Origin: Amborella trichopoda
Lineage: Eukaryota; Streptophyta; Magnoliopsida; Amborellales; Amborellaceae
Reading direction: 5' to 3'
Assembly: GCF_000471905.2 (NCBI RefSeq)
Contig: NW_006498233.1
Coordinates: 2,346,909 to 2,410,908 of the forward strand
Length of the DNA: 64,000 bases
Under the pieces are notes generated by a model. The model was not told the origin of the DNA and searched no databases. It saw only the letters and a list, made by a program, of their open reading frames with translations. A program made the translations under genes and the position numbers. Shown here in pieces: positions 34,416 through 45,978 of the stretch. Positions within the stretch are counted from its first letter, which is position 1. Each line of letters begins with the position of its first letter.

Positions 34416-34725
34416 CGTTGAAGATGCTGTAAAATAATATGAAATGTGGGGTACATGTGCGTGTCTTTCTTACCGCTAATGGGTAGTTATTATTCAATCA
34501 CGTAGGTAGTAGGTAGTTTTTGTTGGAGACCCTTACAAATGGTCAGCATGTAATGAGATATATGCAAACCTGAGGAAGCAACTATGCATGTAATTTTACG
34601 TAACCTGTGAAATGATATATATATGAAAAAAACCTTCTGTGTTTGTATTTATCTCTCCTGTTTGTATTTATCTCTCCAACAAAAAAAGTGAGTGCCCGCT
34701 TTTAAAAATAATCCTCAGTCCCTCA
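34416..34725 (+). repeat. Right LTR copy of the small element
   Basis: Matches the left LTR from GTTGAAGATGCTG to CCCTCA with substitutions and some missing sequence. The first base is C instead of T. It is followed by GTGACATCAAAGCC, a decayed PBS. Confidence 0.65.
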
Positions 34726-35935
34726 GTGACATCAAAGCCTCGTCCATAAACTTTCAACGTTGTATTGGAGTGTCCATAAAATTTCAACAAGCTCGTATAA
34801 AACCGAGCAAATTCCTAACAAGAGGAATCATCATTCCTCTATGGCAAAATATTTGTGTGATCATCAAAGCAACTTTGGCCAGTGCTTTCACGCACCCGAG
34901 CGATCCTAGCGCCAGGTGATAGGTTCCAAGTTCTACAAATGCTTACACGGGGTAAGAACTATTTTACGAGCCCCTGTAAATGACAATCTGGATCGATAAC
35001 TATAATGCTTATGATAAGAGGGAATGCACACAGATCCTCCATTATATTTCCAGTTACAAATCGCCCCAGTACAGGATGACAGATTTCAAGCTCTATGGAA
35101 GCATATAGGGGGCAATAAGTATTTTACGAGCCCTGAGTAAGCAACTAGCTGGACTCATAATTATATTTATGATAACCAGAATTTCTTTAGTGATATATAT
35201 GATTTTTGTACGCCCTAATGGGTGCCTCGTACTCAATATCGGTACACAGGGAGTATAGGCCATAGTCCCCTCCCCATGCCTATGACTAGTCCAGCTTCAA
35301 AATGGGGGACTTCCTTCTTCCTCAGATATACCCTTATCCACCAGATCTGAATCACCCCACAATAAAGAAGGCGTGGTTTCCTGCCAACTTGCCAAGAAGC
35401 GCACGAAGCCCATTCTCAGCCTGGTTGTTAGCCCTAGAGCAAGTGCTATTGCGTGTCTGAAGCATGCAAAAGGATGTTGTTCATTTCATAGCAGACTGCA
35501 CTAGCACCGATTCGGACGGACGTTTACTGTTGCGACAGTTCTTCCAAATGTTTGGTTAAAGTTCTTTTTGGTTAGTACTCACATATACAGTTCGACCTTT
35601 GCTTGGGTTTGAATCCCATGATATACACCTTTTTTCCGTAACTTTAAAAAACGTCCTCCTTTTTATTGAGTTTTAAAAAAAGTTTATAAAACCAAGAGAA
35701 TGGATCTTTAGAGCTCTGGTAGAGCGGTTTTCTTACATGGGGAGCAATAACCATCACGCAATTTGTTGTTAAAGGATCGATTGTGGTGGTCATACAATGT
35801 ATCTCTAGTTTTATCCACAGTTTCATTAAAAAATAAAGGAATCGAGTTACTCCGACTCGCTGGAATAAATCGTCTCGGCCAGGGCTCAAGTACCTTGGTC
35901 GAGTCAATTTTTTGAACACTGCCCTGCACTATTCA
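34726..35935. other. Unassigned repeat-derived sequence; no supported gene
   Basis: A segment with TTTTACGAGCCC...ATAATTATATTTATGATAA is present twice (about 34920-35020 and 35080-35180). Two overlapping minus-strand ORFs (35644-35929) of 73 and 91 codons have no recognised domain. Confidence 0.4.
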
Positions 35936-35989
35936 TAACGCGATGGAGGGATCTATGTACTTGTACGAAATCCCCTGTATCCAAGGCAA

Positions 35990-36580
35990 ACACAGTTCAA
36001 ACCTGCCTGAGTAGGATGAACATGAAGACTGATCTCAATTTGGCCATCAGTAATCCCACCACATTCTGTGAATTGTTGGAACGTGTTGTGAATATTGAAG
36101 GGCTACTTAGCAAGGTCAATCCCACCAAAGGACTTCGCCCAACTACGGCCATCCGAAGGAAAGGATTGCCAAACGTAATCCTTCGAAAGTGGCTGTGGCA
36201 ATAACCATCCTAAAGAAAGGCCAGCAACCCCTAAAGGAAATGACGGGGCTACTCCAAAGGTGGTTTAAAATCATCAGTATAGTGAATTTGTTCAAAAGAA
36301 GCAACCCACAAACTACATTTTCGTGCTACCTCCTTAGGACGATCGAAGACGACATAGAGCATTCTGGGAAATATTCCATCAAAAAAATGAAAATGTTCCT
36401 GGGATCTTGGACCAGATGATAGAACTGAATCTCCTCAAACTCCTAGAACCCAAGCCTCTCTTGCACAACACGAGGGTAAAGAAGGACAAATACTGCCATT
36501 ATCATCGGCAATTTGGGCATTTCTCACTGAAGTGCTGTCTTGAAGGATAAAATCGTATACTTCATTGCCAAAGAGTCGAT
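35990..36580 (+). pseudogene. Plus-strand gag remnant of a Ty3/gypsy-type element
   Basis: The reading frame at 36016-36204 contains LNLAISNPTTFCELLERVVN followed by IEG, typical of the end of a plant gag capsid region. Near 36480-36540 KDKYCHYHRQFGHFSLKCC has the C-x2-H-x4-H-x4-C knuckle spacing. At least one frameshift separates the two. Neither LTR nor pol is attached. Confidence 0.6.
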
Positions 36581-38737
36581 ACAGTTCTGAGTGTATGCCC
36601 CAGCTACCACTAACTCCGTCGTCACCACCCATGGCCATTGCACGTAAAGAAAAACCACATCTGCTCTTCGTACACATCCATCCCAATACCTCTCGCCTCC
36701 TATCGAGAAGAGCAAGCTTCCTGTTTGGCGCTTAGCCAGATGCAAATTATCAATTGCCCAAACCAAACGAATGTTTTGTGGTCTGTAGAGGAATCCGGTC
36801 AAGTGGAAACATGCCATACGGCACATATCATCCAATGGCACTACAAATTGGCCTTTCAACATTGTTCTATGACTACATTACCATGTATCATAAACAAGTA
36901 ACTAAGTTGAAGTGGAGTACTTCATGGTAACTAGCTAATAGAGAAGTCCTAGAATTCTTTTTGTCTTGAGATGTTTGGTATTCCAAAATAGAATATGTAA
37001 ATTTATTATATAAGGGAATTAAAGCATTTGTTTTTCCCATACCGATTTCAATGATCTTGAGAAAATAACGGTGTTAGGTTGCGTGGGAGAAAATTAATCA
37101 GAAAAATGGTGAGGCCATTTTCAAAGAAGTAGGTCTTCAACTTGTAAATTCATTATTTCAACCAAATTTATCTAGAAGATATGATGCATATGCGAGACTG
37201 ACATGTGAAACAACCAAAAGGAATTTTTTTGTCTCTTAGATTTTAAAATTGCCCCTCTTATGAAGCCATGAATTTTCTTCGGGCTGCTGGATGAGGGGTT
37301 ATACCTAAGATACTGCGCCACATTGGAAGCACATGAACAATTTGAGGTGTGCCACTTGCGGTTAAACTAAAGTTCATTCATGAACATCATTAAGCACCCT
37401 AAAATTTGACTCTTGATTTTTCCAATATATGTATGGGACAGATGCATTAGAGTCCTCAAATGCCTTGGCGGTAGTACCAACGAGCTCTATGATGAAGACT
37501 TTGACTTCATTCTCACCAAATGGTAGGACCCTAGAGCCCCACTAACTTACCCTTTTTTTTTTTAATCATTATCATGTCAATGTCAACCTATTTCCTTTCC
37601 TAGATGCATAGCGACTCACCGCGTAGTCTCACCCAGTCTCTTGGAGAGTAGCAGCCCCTGATTGGGTCTTTCTTGAGAATTTTGAGGACATTCAGGTAGC
37701 ATGTAAGACCAATGCAAAGGTACATGAATGTATATGGAATATCACATGTGAGAGAACCATGACCAAGTGAAGCACGACTCCTACCATTGTGGCGGCAAAC
37801 GAAATAATTCCACGGGTCACACCAAACCTAGTTTGCCAAGACAAACTTAAGAAAATGATAAATGAGAAAACTCGATTAAATTATATTGTGTCCTACAATA
37901 AGAACATTCTAAATTTATATTAGAATTTCCCAAACATAGAGATGCTTGGTTACTTGGATTCCCATTTATTCAAGGTAACCTGAAGGAACATAAATTCACG
38001 TTTGGTGAACCTCTTTGATTATGGGGGCAAGACTTTTTATAGAATCAGTCGTTTATGGCGCAAGTTCACCATAAAATCTGATTATAATACATAAGTAAGA
38101 TTAAGGAACCTCATTCTCTTTGTAAATCAATGAGAAATGAAAGAACTGAGATTATATGTAAGTTGTGAACGATTGTAGCAAAAAAGGTAGCGAAAAAGCT
38201 AACATTCCATACAAAAGAAGCCAAGCACATCTAACACCAAGATCTGAAATAGACAAGGATTCGGACCGCATGACTAAGGGAGCTTTATGTGTGCTGCATG
38301 AATAAGGAAATCTTAGGAAGTATTATTAAAAGATTGTAAGGATTTATCACAGGGTGTATTTGATAGTATGGATGTCAGCCTGAGCATCATTATATCTGGG
38401 CATTTTTGTGTATGATATTTGTGTCTCAGGATTTCCATGCATGAGCATTTATGTTTCTGCATATTTCTCATTCTTTTTGTACATGAGTATTCACATGTTA
38501 GAGCCTTTCTGAATATAAGAATATCAATGTTTGGGCATGTCTATGCAAGGGAATGTATGTGAGTATAGGTACATGAATGAGAGTGAACATGTGAATTGGT
38601 ATATGTCAGTGTAAGCATGAGCATATGAGTATGTACATGAGTATTTGCATGAGCATGACTGGATATCTGTGAGGATTAATGTATCAATATAATGAGAACG
38701 TGTGAATGATAAGTATGCGGTTTTAAGGCTTTAGAAA
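36581..38737. other. Unassigned, probably old retroelement sequence; no gene
   Basis: Minus-strand ORFs at 36435-36862 are antisense to the gag remnant and not supported. 37.0-38.3 kb shows nothing recognisable. 38380-38700 has degenerate CATGAGTAT/GAGCATGA repeats, cut by the copia insertion at 38738. Confidence 0.45.
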
Positions 38738-39384
38738 TGTTGGGATCGATTGGTGAAAAATCAGCAAGGGTTTATAACATTCACAACTATTGTGCATTCA
38801 TATCAATATAAACAAGCAATAGAAACTGCACAATATCAAAGCAAGAACATAGAATGAAAAATCCATAAACATTTAATCCACAAAGCACAAATATTTAATG
38901 CGGTTCGATCACAAATCATGACTTACATCCACAAGAGAATGGCGCGAGACTTTACTACTGATTTGGGAAGACTAATAAGTGAGATCGAGCTTAAAATATC
39001 AATTTCAAATAATTATTTCTCACTTGAAACAGAGCCCAAAAACAAGGTACCAATAACACCAAAAAATGGGTTCTCTTTAACACTTTCTCTCATTAAAAAC
39101 AAGGCACACATCAAAACCACAATGGAGTTCAAGTCTTTTGCTCACTTTCTCTCTCTAAAACAAAGAATAGTAAGTCATCAAGATAAAACCCAAATGCAGC
39201 CCAATCTCTTTATCTTTTTTTAACACTTTTTCTCTCTAAACAAAAGGGTTTTAATCCCCTTAAAAGAGTAAAGTTCTTACAACACTACAACTATTGTATT
39301 AGATGCAATCCAATAGCCCAAAATAAAAGAGAAAAAAGTCAAATAAAACTCCCACATGTGTGATTTGTTTTCACATATATAACA
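38738..39384 (-). repeat. 3' LTR of the copia element
   Basis: 647 bp. Aligns with the other LTR along its length (for example ACTATTGTGCATTCATATCA and AAATAAAAGAG segments) with many substitutions and small indels, so the insertion is not recent. Confidence 0.9.
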
Positions 39385-39399
39385 ATCTCCCAATTGAAG
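39385..39399 (-). other. Polypurine tract of the copia element
   Basis: Minus-strand CTTCAATTGGGAGAT directly before the 3' LTR, where plus-strand DNA priming occurs in copia elements. Confidence 0.6.
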
Positions 39400-40220
39400 A
39401 CAAATCATAAAGTTTTTGAAATAATCACCAATGTACCACTTTCCATCCACCCGATGTTACGTCTCTTCCAACGTCGAAATTCTTTTATACATCGTATTCT
39501 TTTCAGTTGAGACAACATTTGTCAATATATTAGCAAGGTTCTTCTCATTGTCAAACTTGTCCACCTGCAAATCTCTATGCTTGAGGCCAATCAAATAAAA
39601 TGATATCTAACCTCTATATGCTTTGTCTTGGAGTGATAAGCTGCATTATTAGCTAGATGAATAGCACTCTAGTTATCATAATGCATAATATATATATCAC
39701 GTTTCACCCCAAACTGGCCAAGTAACCTTCTCAACCAAATCATTTCCTTTGATGCCTTAGTCAATGCCACATACTCAGCTTCAGTTGATGACAAGGCAAC
39801 AATATCTTAAAAACTTGACGTACAGCTGACTGCACCACCACCAACATTGAAAATGTATCCAGTTGTAGACCTTTTAGTATCATGGCATCCTACATAATCT
39901 GCATCTACATAACCAGCAACATTCAATGATGAATTTTCAAAACACAAGCATACATTTTGTGTCCCCTTCAAATACCGAAGAATCCACTAAACTTCTTGTC
40001 AATATTTCCAACCTGGATTACACATAAATATGTAAACAACTCCTATTGTATGAGCAATATCAGGTTTAATACAAGCCATTGCATATATCAAATTACCAAC
40101 TACAAAAATATGAAACATTCTTCATCTTACTTCTATCTACCTCATTCATTGGAGAGTCCCTTTTAGACAACTTGAAATGTGCAGTCAATAGTATAGAAAC
40201 AGGTTTACAGTCAATCATAT
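39400..40220 (-). pseudogene. copia RNase H
   Basis: Read on the minus strand: AGYVDADYVGCHDTKRSTTG, YIFNVGGGAVSCTSS, then an in-frame stop, then DIVALSSTEAEYVAL, followed by DNQSAIHLANN-like sequence. These are the conserved copia RNase H blocks. No long ORF remains because of stops. Confidence 0.85.
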
Positions 40221-40950
40221 TTAAGCACTCAAGAACTTTAGAAATATATTCAGATTGAACCAAAGCTTACCTTGCTTTTTGTCTCTAAGGATGTGCATGC
40301 CCAAAATCTTCTTGGCTGGTCCAAGATCTATGGTAGCAAAATGCTTTGACATATCAAGCTTTAAACGCTTGATTTTACTCAGATCATTGCTAGCAACAAG
40401 CATATCATCAACATAAAGCAACAAAACAGTAAAAGAATCATATGTTGAACCCTTGAAGTACACAGAATGATCAAAATTGCAACTAGAATAACCTTCACCT
40501 AGCATAAAACTGTCAAATGTCTTATACCATTACCTAGATTCTTGTTTCAAACCATACAATCCCTTTTTCAACTTGCAAACCAAGTAAAGGTTGGTTTTGT
40601 TCTCAAAACCTTCAGGTTGACACATATAAATTGATTCATCAAGATCACCATGCAAGAAGGCAGTTTTAATATCAAGTTGATCTAGCTCCAAATTCAAGTT
40701 AGCAACCAAAGATAAAACAACTATAATAGAGCTATGCTTAACAATAAGAGCAAAAATTTCATTAAAATCAACACTTGGTTTTTTCCCATAACCTTTCACC
40801 ATAAGTCTTGCCTTATATCGTATATGACTATTTTCTTCTCACTTAATAGCATATACCCACCTATTCTTCAATGCTTTCTTTCCATGTGGAACTTCTACCA
40901 AGTCCCACGTATCATTATTATGTAAAGCATCAATCTCCTTCTCCATTTAT
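40221..40950 (-). pseudogene. copia reverse transcriptase
   Basis: MVKGYGKKPSVDFNEIFALI, LDQLDIKTAFLHGDLDESIY and LKKGLYGLKQESR (40530-40802) precede a stop. CNFDHSVYFKG, LLLYVDDMLVASND and LGPAKKILGMHI (40221-40505) then carry the catalytic YVDD. Confidence 0.92.
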
Positions 40951-41030
40951 TTATGCCACCTTTCAGCATTAAGGTAGGAAATAGCCTCCTGAAACGACAC
41001 AGGTTCACTACTATCAGTATATAAAGCATA

Positions 41031-42300
41031 CTACAAGGAATGAGAATACCTTTGTGTGGGGTTGTGAGGGCGTGTTGACCTTCTCAATTTTGGCTCAGGT
41101 CTAACTGGTAGTTTTTCTTCATCTTGAATTAATTCAATGTCATCCTCATAACTGACATCACCTCCATCAAAATTGTCTTGAGCTTGAGCTTGACTCTCTT
41201 GCACTTGCCGAGGTAAAATAATGAGATTTGGTTCTTGTATATCCACAATAAGTCTTTCTTCTTTTGGCAATTCCAGCTTCTTTTCAGCAAAAATTACATT
41301 ATCAGAAAACATGCCGACTTCTGATAGTCTTCTTTGCAATAGGATCCCAAATCCTATAACCTCTATCATCACCATTATACCCAAGAAAAACACATCTTCT
41401 TGACATGACATCCAACTTGGCTCTACTTTTACTGGGCACGTGAACAACCAAATGTTCTCAAGTGTTTATACGACACAGTTTCACCTCTCTATAGAATTTA
41501 AGGTATTTTATCATTCAATGGTGCACTGGGAGATCTATTGATCAAATATACACCTGTACTAAGACCCGATTGTTTCATTATCTCAATGACACCATTTTGT
41601 TGTGTTGTCTCAAGAATAATCCTTACTCTGCGAATGTCATTCTCTTTACAAAAAGTATCAAAAGCATTTGAGCAATATTCACTATCATTATCAGTTTGCA
41701 AGCATTTTATAAATCTCACTATTTCTTTTCCAACCTTGGCTTTGAAAACTGTCAAAACTTCAAAAACTTGATCCTTAGATGCTAATGGATACAACCAACA
41801 TTTTCTAGAATAATTATATAAAAAAGTGACAAAATAAGGAGCTCCACCAAGAGATTTAACATTAACAGGGCCACAAACATCAGAATAAATCAATTATAAT
41901 TCTTTATTTTTTCTATGAGATTCATTTCTTTTAAAACTAACTTTACGTTGCTTACCCATGACACAATAATCGAGAAAGATATACTTAAAAATAGGAATAA
42001 TATTTTGAGTTTGCAATACCTTCATACCATTCTCACTAGGATGACTCAAATGGCTATAACAAATCTGCAAATACTCATGGTTACTAGCTGCAACAATGAT
42101 CTTCTTGGTAGAATCATTCATTTGAACTATGTCATAAATAGTGTAGAGACTCCTATTGTTTTTCCCTTTCAATATTGTTATACAACCTCTTGAAATCTTC
42201 CATGACCCATTTCCAAAAGTCATTATGAAACCAGAACCATCTACCTACTTGGTTGAAATAAGATTTTTCTTCAACTAAAGAACATGCCTCATATTTTCTC
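41031..42300 (-). pseudogene. copia integrase
   Basis: HLSHPSENGMKVLQ (zinc-binding region), IYSDVCGPVNVKSLGGAPYF (first Asp), LQTDNDSEYCSNAF (second Asp) and TQQNGVIEIM (catalytic Glu) are seen across 41498-42223. About 70-80 residues normally following the Glu appear deleted, since YLINRSPSAPLN comes almost at once. The C-terminal acidic linker ending RRSTRPHNPTQRYSHSL is at 41031-41447. Confidence 0.9.
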
Positions 42301-42467
42301 AATGTGTGTTTCTTTCCATCTGATTGCTTGATAACAATATTTCTAATGTCCAAGATTTTGCAAGCTCAATCATCACCAAAATTAACCAGGTCGCCATCCA
42401 CATCTGTGTGGGATGAAAAATATGACATTTTTAGGCAAACATGAAATGAAGCACTAGAGTCTAAAAC
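42301..42467 (-). pseudogene. copia protease
   Basis: VLDSSASFHVCL near 42440-42475 corresponds to the family active site DSGASFHV with Gly replaced by Ser. A stop codon replaces the residue just before it. Only this motif is recognisable. Confidence 0.65.
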
Positions 42468-43391
42468 TCAAGTATCTGCAATAGACAATATTGTGCATGC
42501 AACATTAAAAGTGACCCCATCTTCACCATCTAAAATTGTACTTGCTTCGGCACGACTATCCTTTCCCTTGGTCTTTTGCTTATTCTTCAAAGTATAACAA
42601 TATTTCCCCATGTGACCAGGTTTCTTGCAATACCAATAAGTAACCTTCTTAACCTGTGACTCGGGCCTGCCTCTACTATGAGATTTACTGCTATTAAATC
42701 CATAGGGTTGGTCCCTATATTGTATTCTTCCTATATCTGCTGCTGTCAATGCTTGATTTGATTCAACAAGAATTTGTGTGGATGTCTTTCTAGTCTCTTC
42801 ATTTCACAATGTAGCTACAACATCTTTCAAATTAAACTTGTTACCCATTGTATTAGTCACAGTGGTAACTAAGGTATCCGAACTAGTGGGCAAAGAACTC
42901 AGTAAAAGCAAATATAAAATTTCTTCATCCAAATTCACTTTCAAAGACCTCAACTATACAGAAATTGAATTAAATTCACTCACATGCGATCTAATTATAG
43001 CATCTTCATTCATTTTCAAAAGAAATAATTTTTTCATCACATGGATTGTATTTGTTCCATAGGGTTGCTCAAAAGATTGCTCTAAAGATTACTAAAGCTT
43101 TGCAGATATTTTACATTGATAACATCAAATAAAATTGGCGGTGAAATACATAGTCTAATAGTTGCCAAACATTTTCGATCAAGAACATTTGATTCCCAAA
43201 CTTCTATTCCAACTGGCATGGCCTGCTTACCTCGAAGTCGTCGATCTAATTATTTTCCGACAAGATAACCTTCTATCATCATTTTTTATATTGGCTAATT
43301 AGTTTGATTTAATTTTTCAAATTCCATTACCCTTTCCATTTTAAGGAAAAATACAGTAAAAGACACATACACAATGAAGAACAAACCCTAA
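42468..43391 (-). pseudogene. copia gag
   Basis: The nucleocapsid knuckle reads VTYWYCKKPGHMGKYCY (42468-42749). The first Cys of the usual C-x2-C-x4-H-x4-C is a Tyr. Upstream sequence (42778-43390) carries capsid fragments with frameshifts. The plus-strand ORF 42778-43062 is antisense. Confidence 0.8.
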
Positions 43392-43403
43392 GCTCTGATA
43401 ACA
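43392..43403 (-). other. Primer binding site of the copia element
   Basis: Minus-strand TGTTATCAGAGC, one change from the initiator-tRNA-Met-type TGGTATCAGAGC, two bases inside the 5' LTR. Confidence 0.85.
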
Positions 43404-43405
43404 GT

Positions 43406-44048
43406 TGTTGGAATCGATTGATGAAAAATCAGTAGGGGTTTATAAGACTCAAAACTATTGTGCATTCATATCAATATAAACAAGCAATGGAAACTACACA
43501 ATATCAAAGCAAGAACATGGAATGAAAAATCCAGCAACATTTACTCCACAGAGCATAAAGATTTAATATGGTTCAGTCACAAATCATAACCTACATCAAC
43601 TCAAGAATGGTGCGATACTTTACTTACTGATTTGGGAAGATTATAAAGTGAAATCAAGCTAAAAATATCGATTTACAGCAGACCTTTCTTACTTTAAACA
43701 TAGCCCAAAAACAAGGCACCAAAAACACCTAAAACTCTCTTTAACATTTTCTTTCACTAAAAACAAGGCACACAGCAAACCCACAATGGTGTTCAAACAT
43801 TTTGCTCACTTTCTTTCTTTAAAATAGAGTATATTAAGCTCTCAAGAAAAAACTCAAGCGTATCCCAATCTCTCTATAATTTTTTCACTCTTTTTCTCTC
43901 TAAACAAAAGGGTTTTAATCTCTTAAAAAAAGTAAAGTTCCTACAACACCGCAACCATTGGATTAGATGCAATCCAATGGCCCAAAATAAAAGAGAGAAA
44001 AGTCAAATAAGACTCACACATGTGTGATTTGTTTTCACACATGTAACA
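43406..44048 (-). repeat. 5' LTR of the copia element
   Basis: 643 bp partner of 38738-39384. Plus-strand reading starts TGTTGGAATCGATTG and ends CATGTAACA. Confidence 0.9.
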
Positions 44049-44599
44049 AAAAGGCCAAGTGTGAGAACATTGGAGTTATGACCTTTTAAGACATTGATCT
44101 CACCATTCTATAATAGTTCTTGATCACAGTAAGAATTAAAAAGAATGCCTAACTCACCAACTCTTAGCTAGCTGGATTTGGAGAGTCATAATACCACATA
44201 GTATGCGGTTTGCATGGATAACCTATTTGAAATAATGTGGTTTGATGGTCTCGTCTAGTTAGGTTTAGTATGAGTATACCTCCTTATTATGTGAGGTAGT
44301 GCAAGAGTTTCACATATATATAGATTTCTAAATGTCAGTTGCTTGAGAAACGCTTGCCCTAACTCCTTTCCAAATACACATTTTTATGTCATAAGTGAAC
44401 CACGAACTTTTGATCCAAATATGACGTTTCAGAGCGTTTTATTTTTTATTGTTTTATTAAAAGTCATATGAGCATGCAACTTAGTGCGTGTCATCATCTC
44501 AATGGGGAACAGATGAAAAATATTATAAACTGCTTCGAAAAGATTATTGAGATTATTTTTGGTGTTAATATCATTTCTAGAAAAAAAATAAAAATAAAA
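44049..44599. other. Intergenic, no gene seen
   Basis: AT-rich continuation of the sequence interrupted by the copia element. No ORF or repeat worth naming. Confidence 0.5.
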
Positions 44600-45025
44600 T
44601 AGTGTTTAGGCATGACACTGTGATTGGGGCCATCTCAGCCATCTATTTAGATTAGATAGCTGAGAGATAGGAGATAAAAAAATATATATAGGTGGGGATG
44701 TATAGTAAGTTTTCCCAAACTAGAATATTAAATTATCGTGAATTTTGGCGAAGAAATAAAGAAGAAATATTGAAAATAATGGATTGGGTTTTTCATGAAG
44801 AAAAACAGGAAAACCAAAAATGACCTTTCTTTAATTGGGTGGCTGATCCGAATGCACTCACTGATTTTAAACCTTGACTGGATTTATTGCTTGATGAATT
44901 TCCAAAGGGAAAGCTTTCTATGTTCTCCCTACAACATAGAAGTCCTATCTTTTCCTTTATCCAATCGTCCATTTTTTAATGGAGGGCTAAGAATGCCCCA
45001 ATCACAATGTCATGTCTCTACACTA
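44600..45025. mobile_element. MITE, family B, with long inverted arms
   Basis: TAGTGTTTAGGCATGACACT at the left faces GTCATGTCTCTACACTA at the right. Pairing continues through GTGATTGGGGC/GCCCCAATCAC and inward to about 44725 and 44898, giving arms of roughly 125 bp around a unique centre of about 170 bp. Non-coding. Confidence 0.7.
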
Positions 45026-45059
45026 CTTTGTTTTTAAATTTTTTTTTCTATAAACTAAT

Positions 45060-45430
45060 TTGACGCCAAATTTTGAACTTCTATTCCTCTATTAAACTCG
45101 CACTGATGAAAAATATAAAAAAGATATTTTCAATAAACCAAAATGACCAAAATACCTCTGAAAGGTTCAAAGGGTATTTTTTTCATTATTTTTTATCAAA
45201 AAATTATGTTAATATTTTTTATAGGTGCGCTTCAATGAGAAGATGACACATACCAAATTTCATATTCAGAAAAATTGTATTAAAAAAACTAAAATTAAAA
45301 TACTTTGAGACGTCAAATCTACGATCAAACGATGAGTGGCACTCTTTATAAAGTATGGACGGCTGAATGGTAGGGGGAGGATAGAACTTCTATGTTGTAA
45401 GGGGATTGTAGAAAGCTTTCCCATTTCCAA
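45060..45430. repeat. Partial MITE-like copy related to family B
   Basis: 45368-45428 is the inverted match of the inner arm of the MITE at 44898-44962 (GAACTTCTATGTTGTAAGGG against CCCTACAACATAGAAGTCC). The AT-rich part at 45145-45190 (ACCAAAATACC...GGGTATTTTT) also matches 46438-46480. Confidence 0.6.
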
Positions 45431-45978
45431 ATACCCGTAAGGAACTCTTTCGACACCAATTAACCCAACTCATGTCATGAAAAAAATATAACTTATCAAG
45501 ATAAATGTAATAAAAACAAGAAAGGAAAACATGAAACTCCATTTCTTAGTTCTAAAACCGCCTTCCTTCTCTAGAATCCCTAAGTTTTTCATGGAAGCAC
45601 ATCAAAGTTCTCGGACTTTTCTTCTTGACCTCTCATTGATTCCATTCCACCCAACATTCGGTCATGTTCCCCTCATGTGTAAAGGTCGTCTAATGACCCC
45701 ACCGGTTTTTTATTTTTTTATTTTTTTATTTTTTTCTTTCCTTTCTTTTTGAAATACCAGTAATGCTTAAGTGGATTCCCAATTTTTCAAATCCCAACCA
45801 CTATTTCTCAATAACTGTAACTACCCAAAGGAAAGACATGGTGTCCATGTGATGCGGATGCATGAAGGGCGCACACGCTCCTTTTCAACGGTTCATATTG
45901 AAAGTAGGTCAATTTGAGGTTAAATTTAATTTGGTTTTTTAATTGTATTTAAAATTACATTAAAACAAAAATGGAAAA
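45431..45978. other. Intergenic, no gene seen
   Basis: A plus-strand ORF at 45531-45752 shows no recognisable domain and ends in a T-rich run. No other feature. Confidence 0.45.

Larger units (their letters stand above)
32451..34725 (+). mobile_element. Small non-coding LTR element (copia-like PBS, no pol)
   Basis: Two direct LTR-like copies (32451-32832 and 34416-34725) flank about 1.6 kb with no protein domain but two tandem arrays. The left LTR is followed by a PBS of the TGGTATCAGAGC type. The right copy is also followed by a decayed PBS, so it may be the start of a second truncated copy. A non-autonomous element is inferred. Confidence 0.65.
38738..44048 (-). mobile_element. Ty1/copia retrotransposon, full structure but decayed
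   Basis: 5.3 kb with both LTRs (38738-39384 and 43406-44048), an initiator-Met-type PBS, a polypurine tract and gag-PR-INT-RT-RNH in copia order on the minus strand. Stops, frameshifts and at least one deletion inside integrase show it is inactive. LTRs run TGTTGG to AACA in plus-strand reading. Flanking five-base sequences (AGAAA left, AAAAG right) are not an exact target duplication. Lineage looks Tork-like from the integrase, with low certainty. Confidence 0.9.

Noticed and set aside
35585..35730. tRNA-like pieces (GGTTTGAATCCC; GAGCTCTGGTAGAGCGG)
   Set aside because: The two pieces are not spaced or ordered to fold into a cloverleaf.
35644..35929. Minus-strand ORFs that might be organelle-derived DNA
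   Set aside because: I could not match them to any plastid or mitochondrial gene I know, so no origin is claimed.
36435..36862. Two minus-strand ORFs (83 and 112 codons)
   Set aside because: They are antisense to a plus-strand gag knuckle and have no recognisable motif.
42778..43062. Plus-strand 94-codon ORF
   Set aside because: Antisense shadow of the copia gag.
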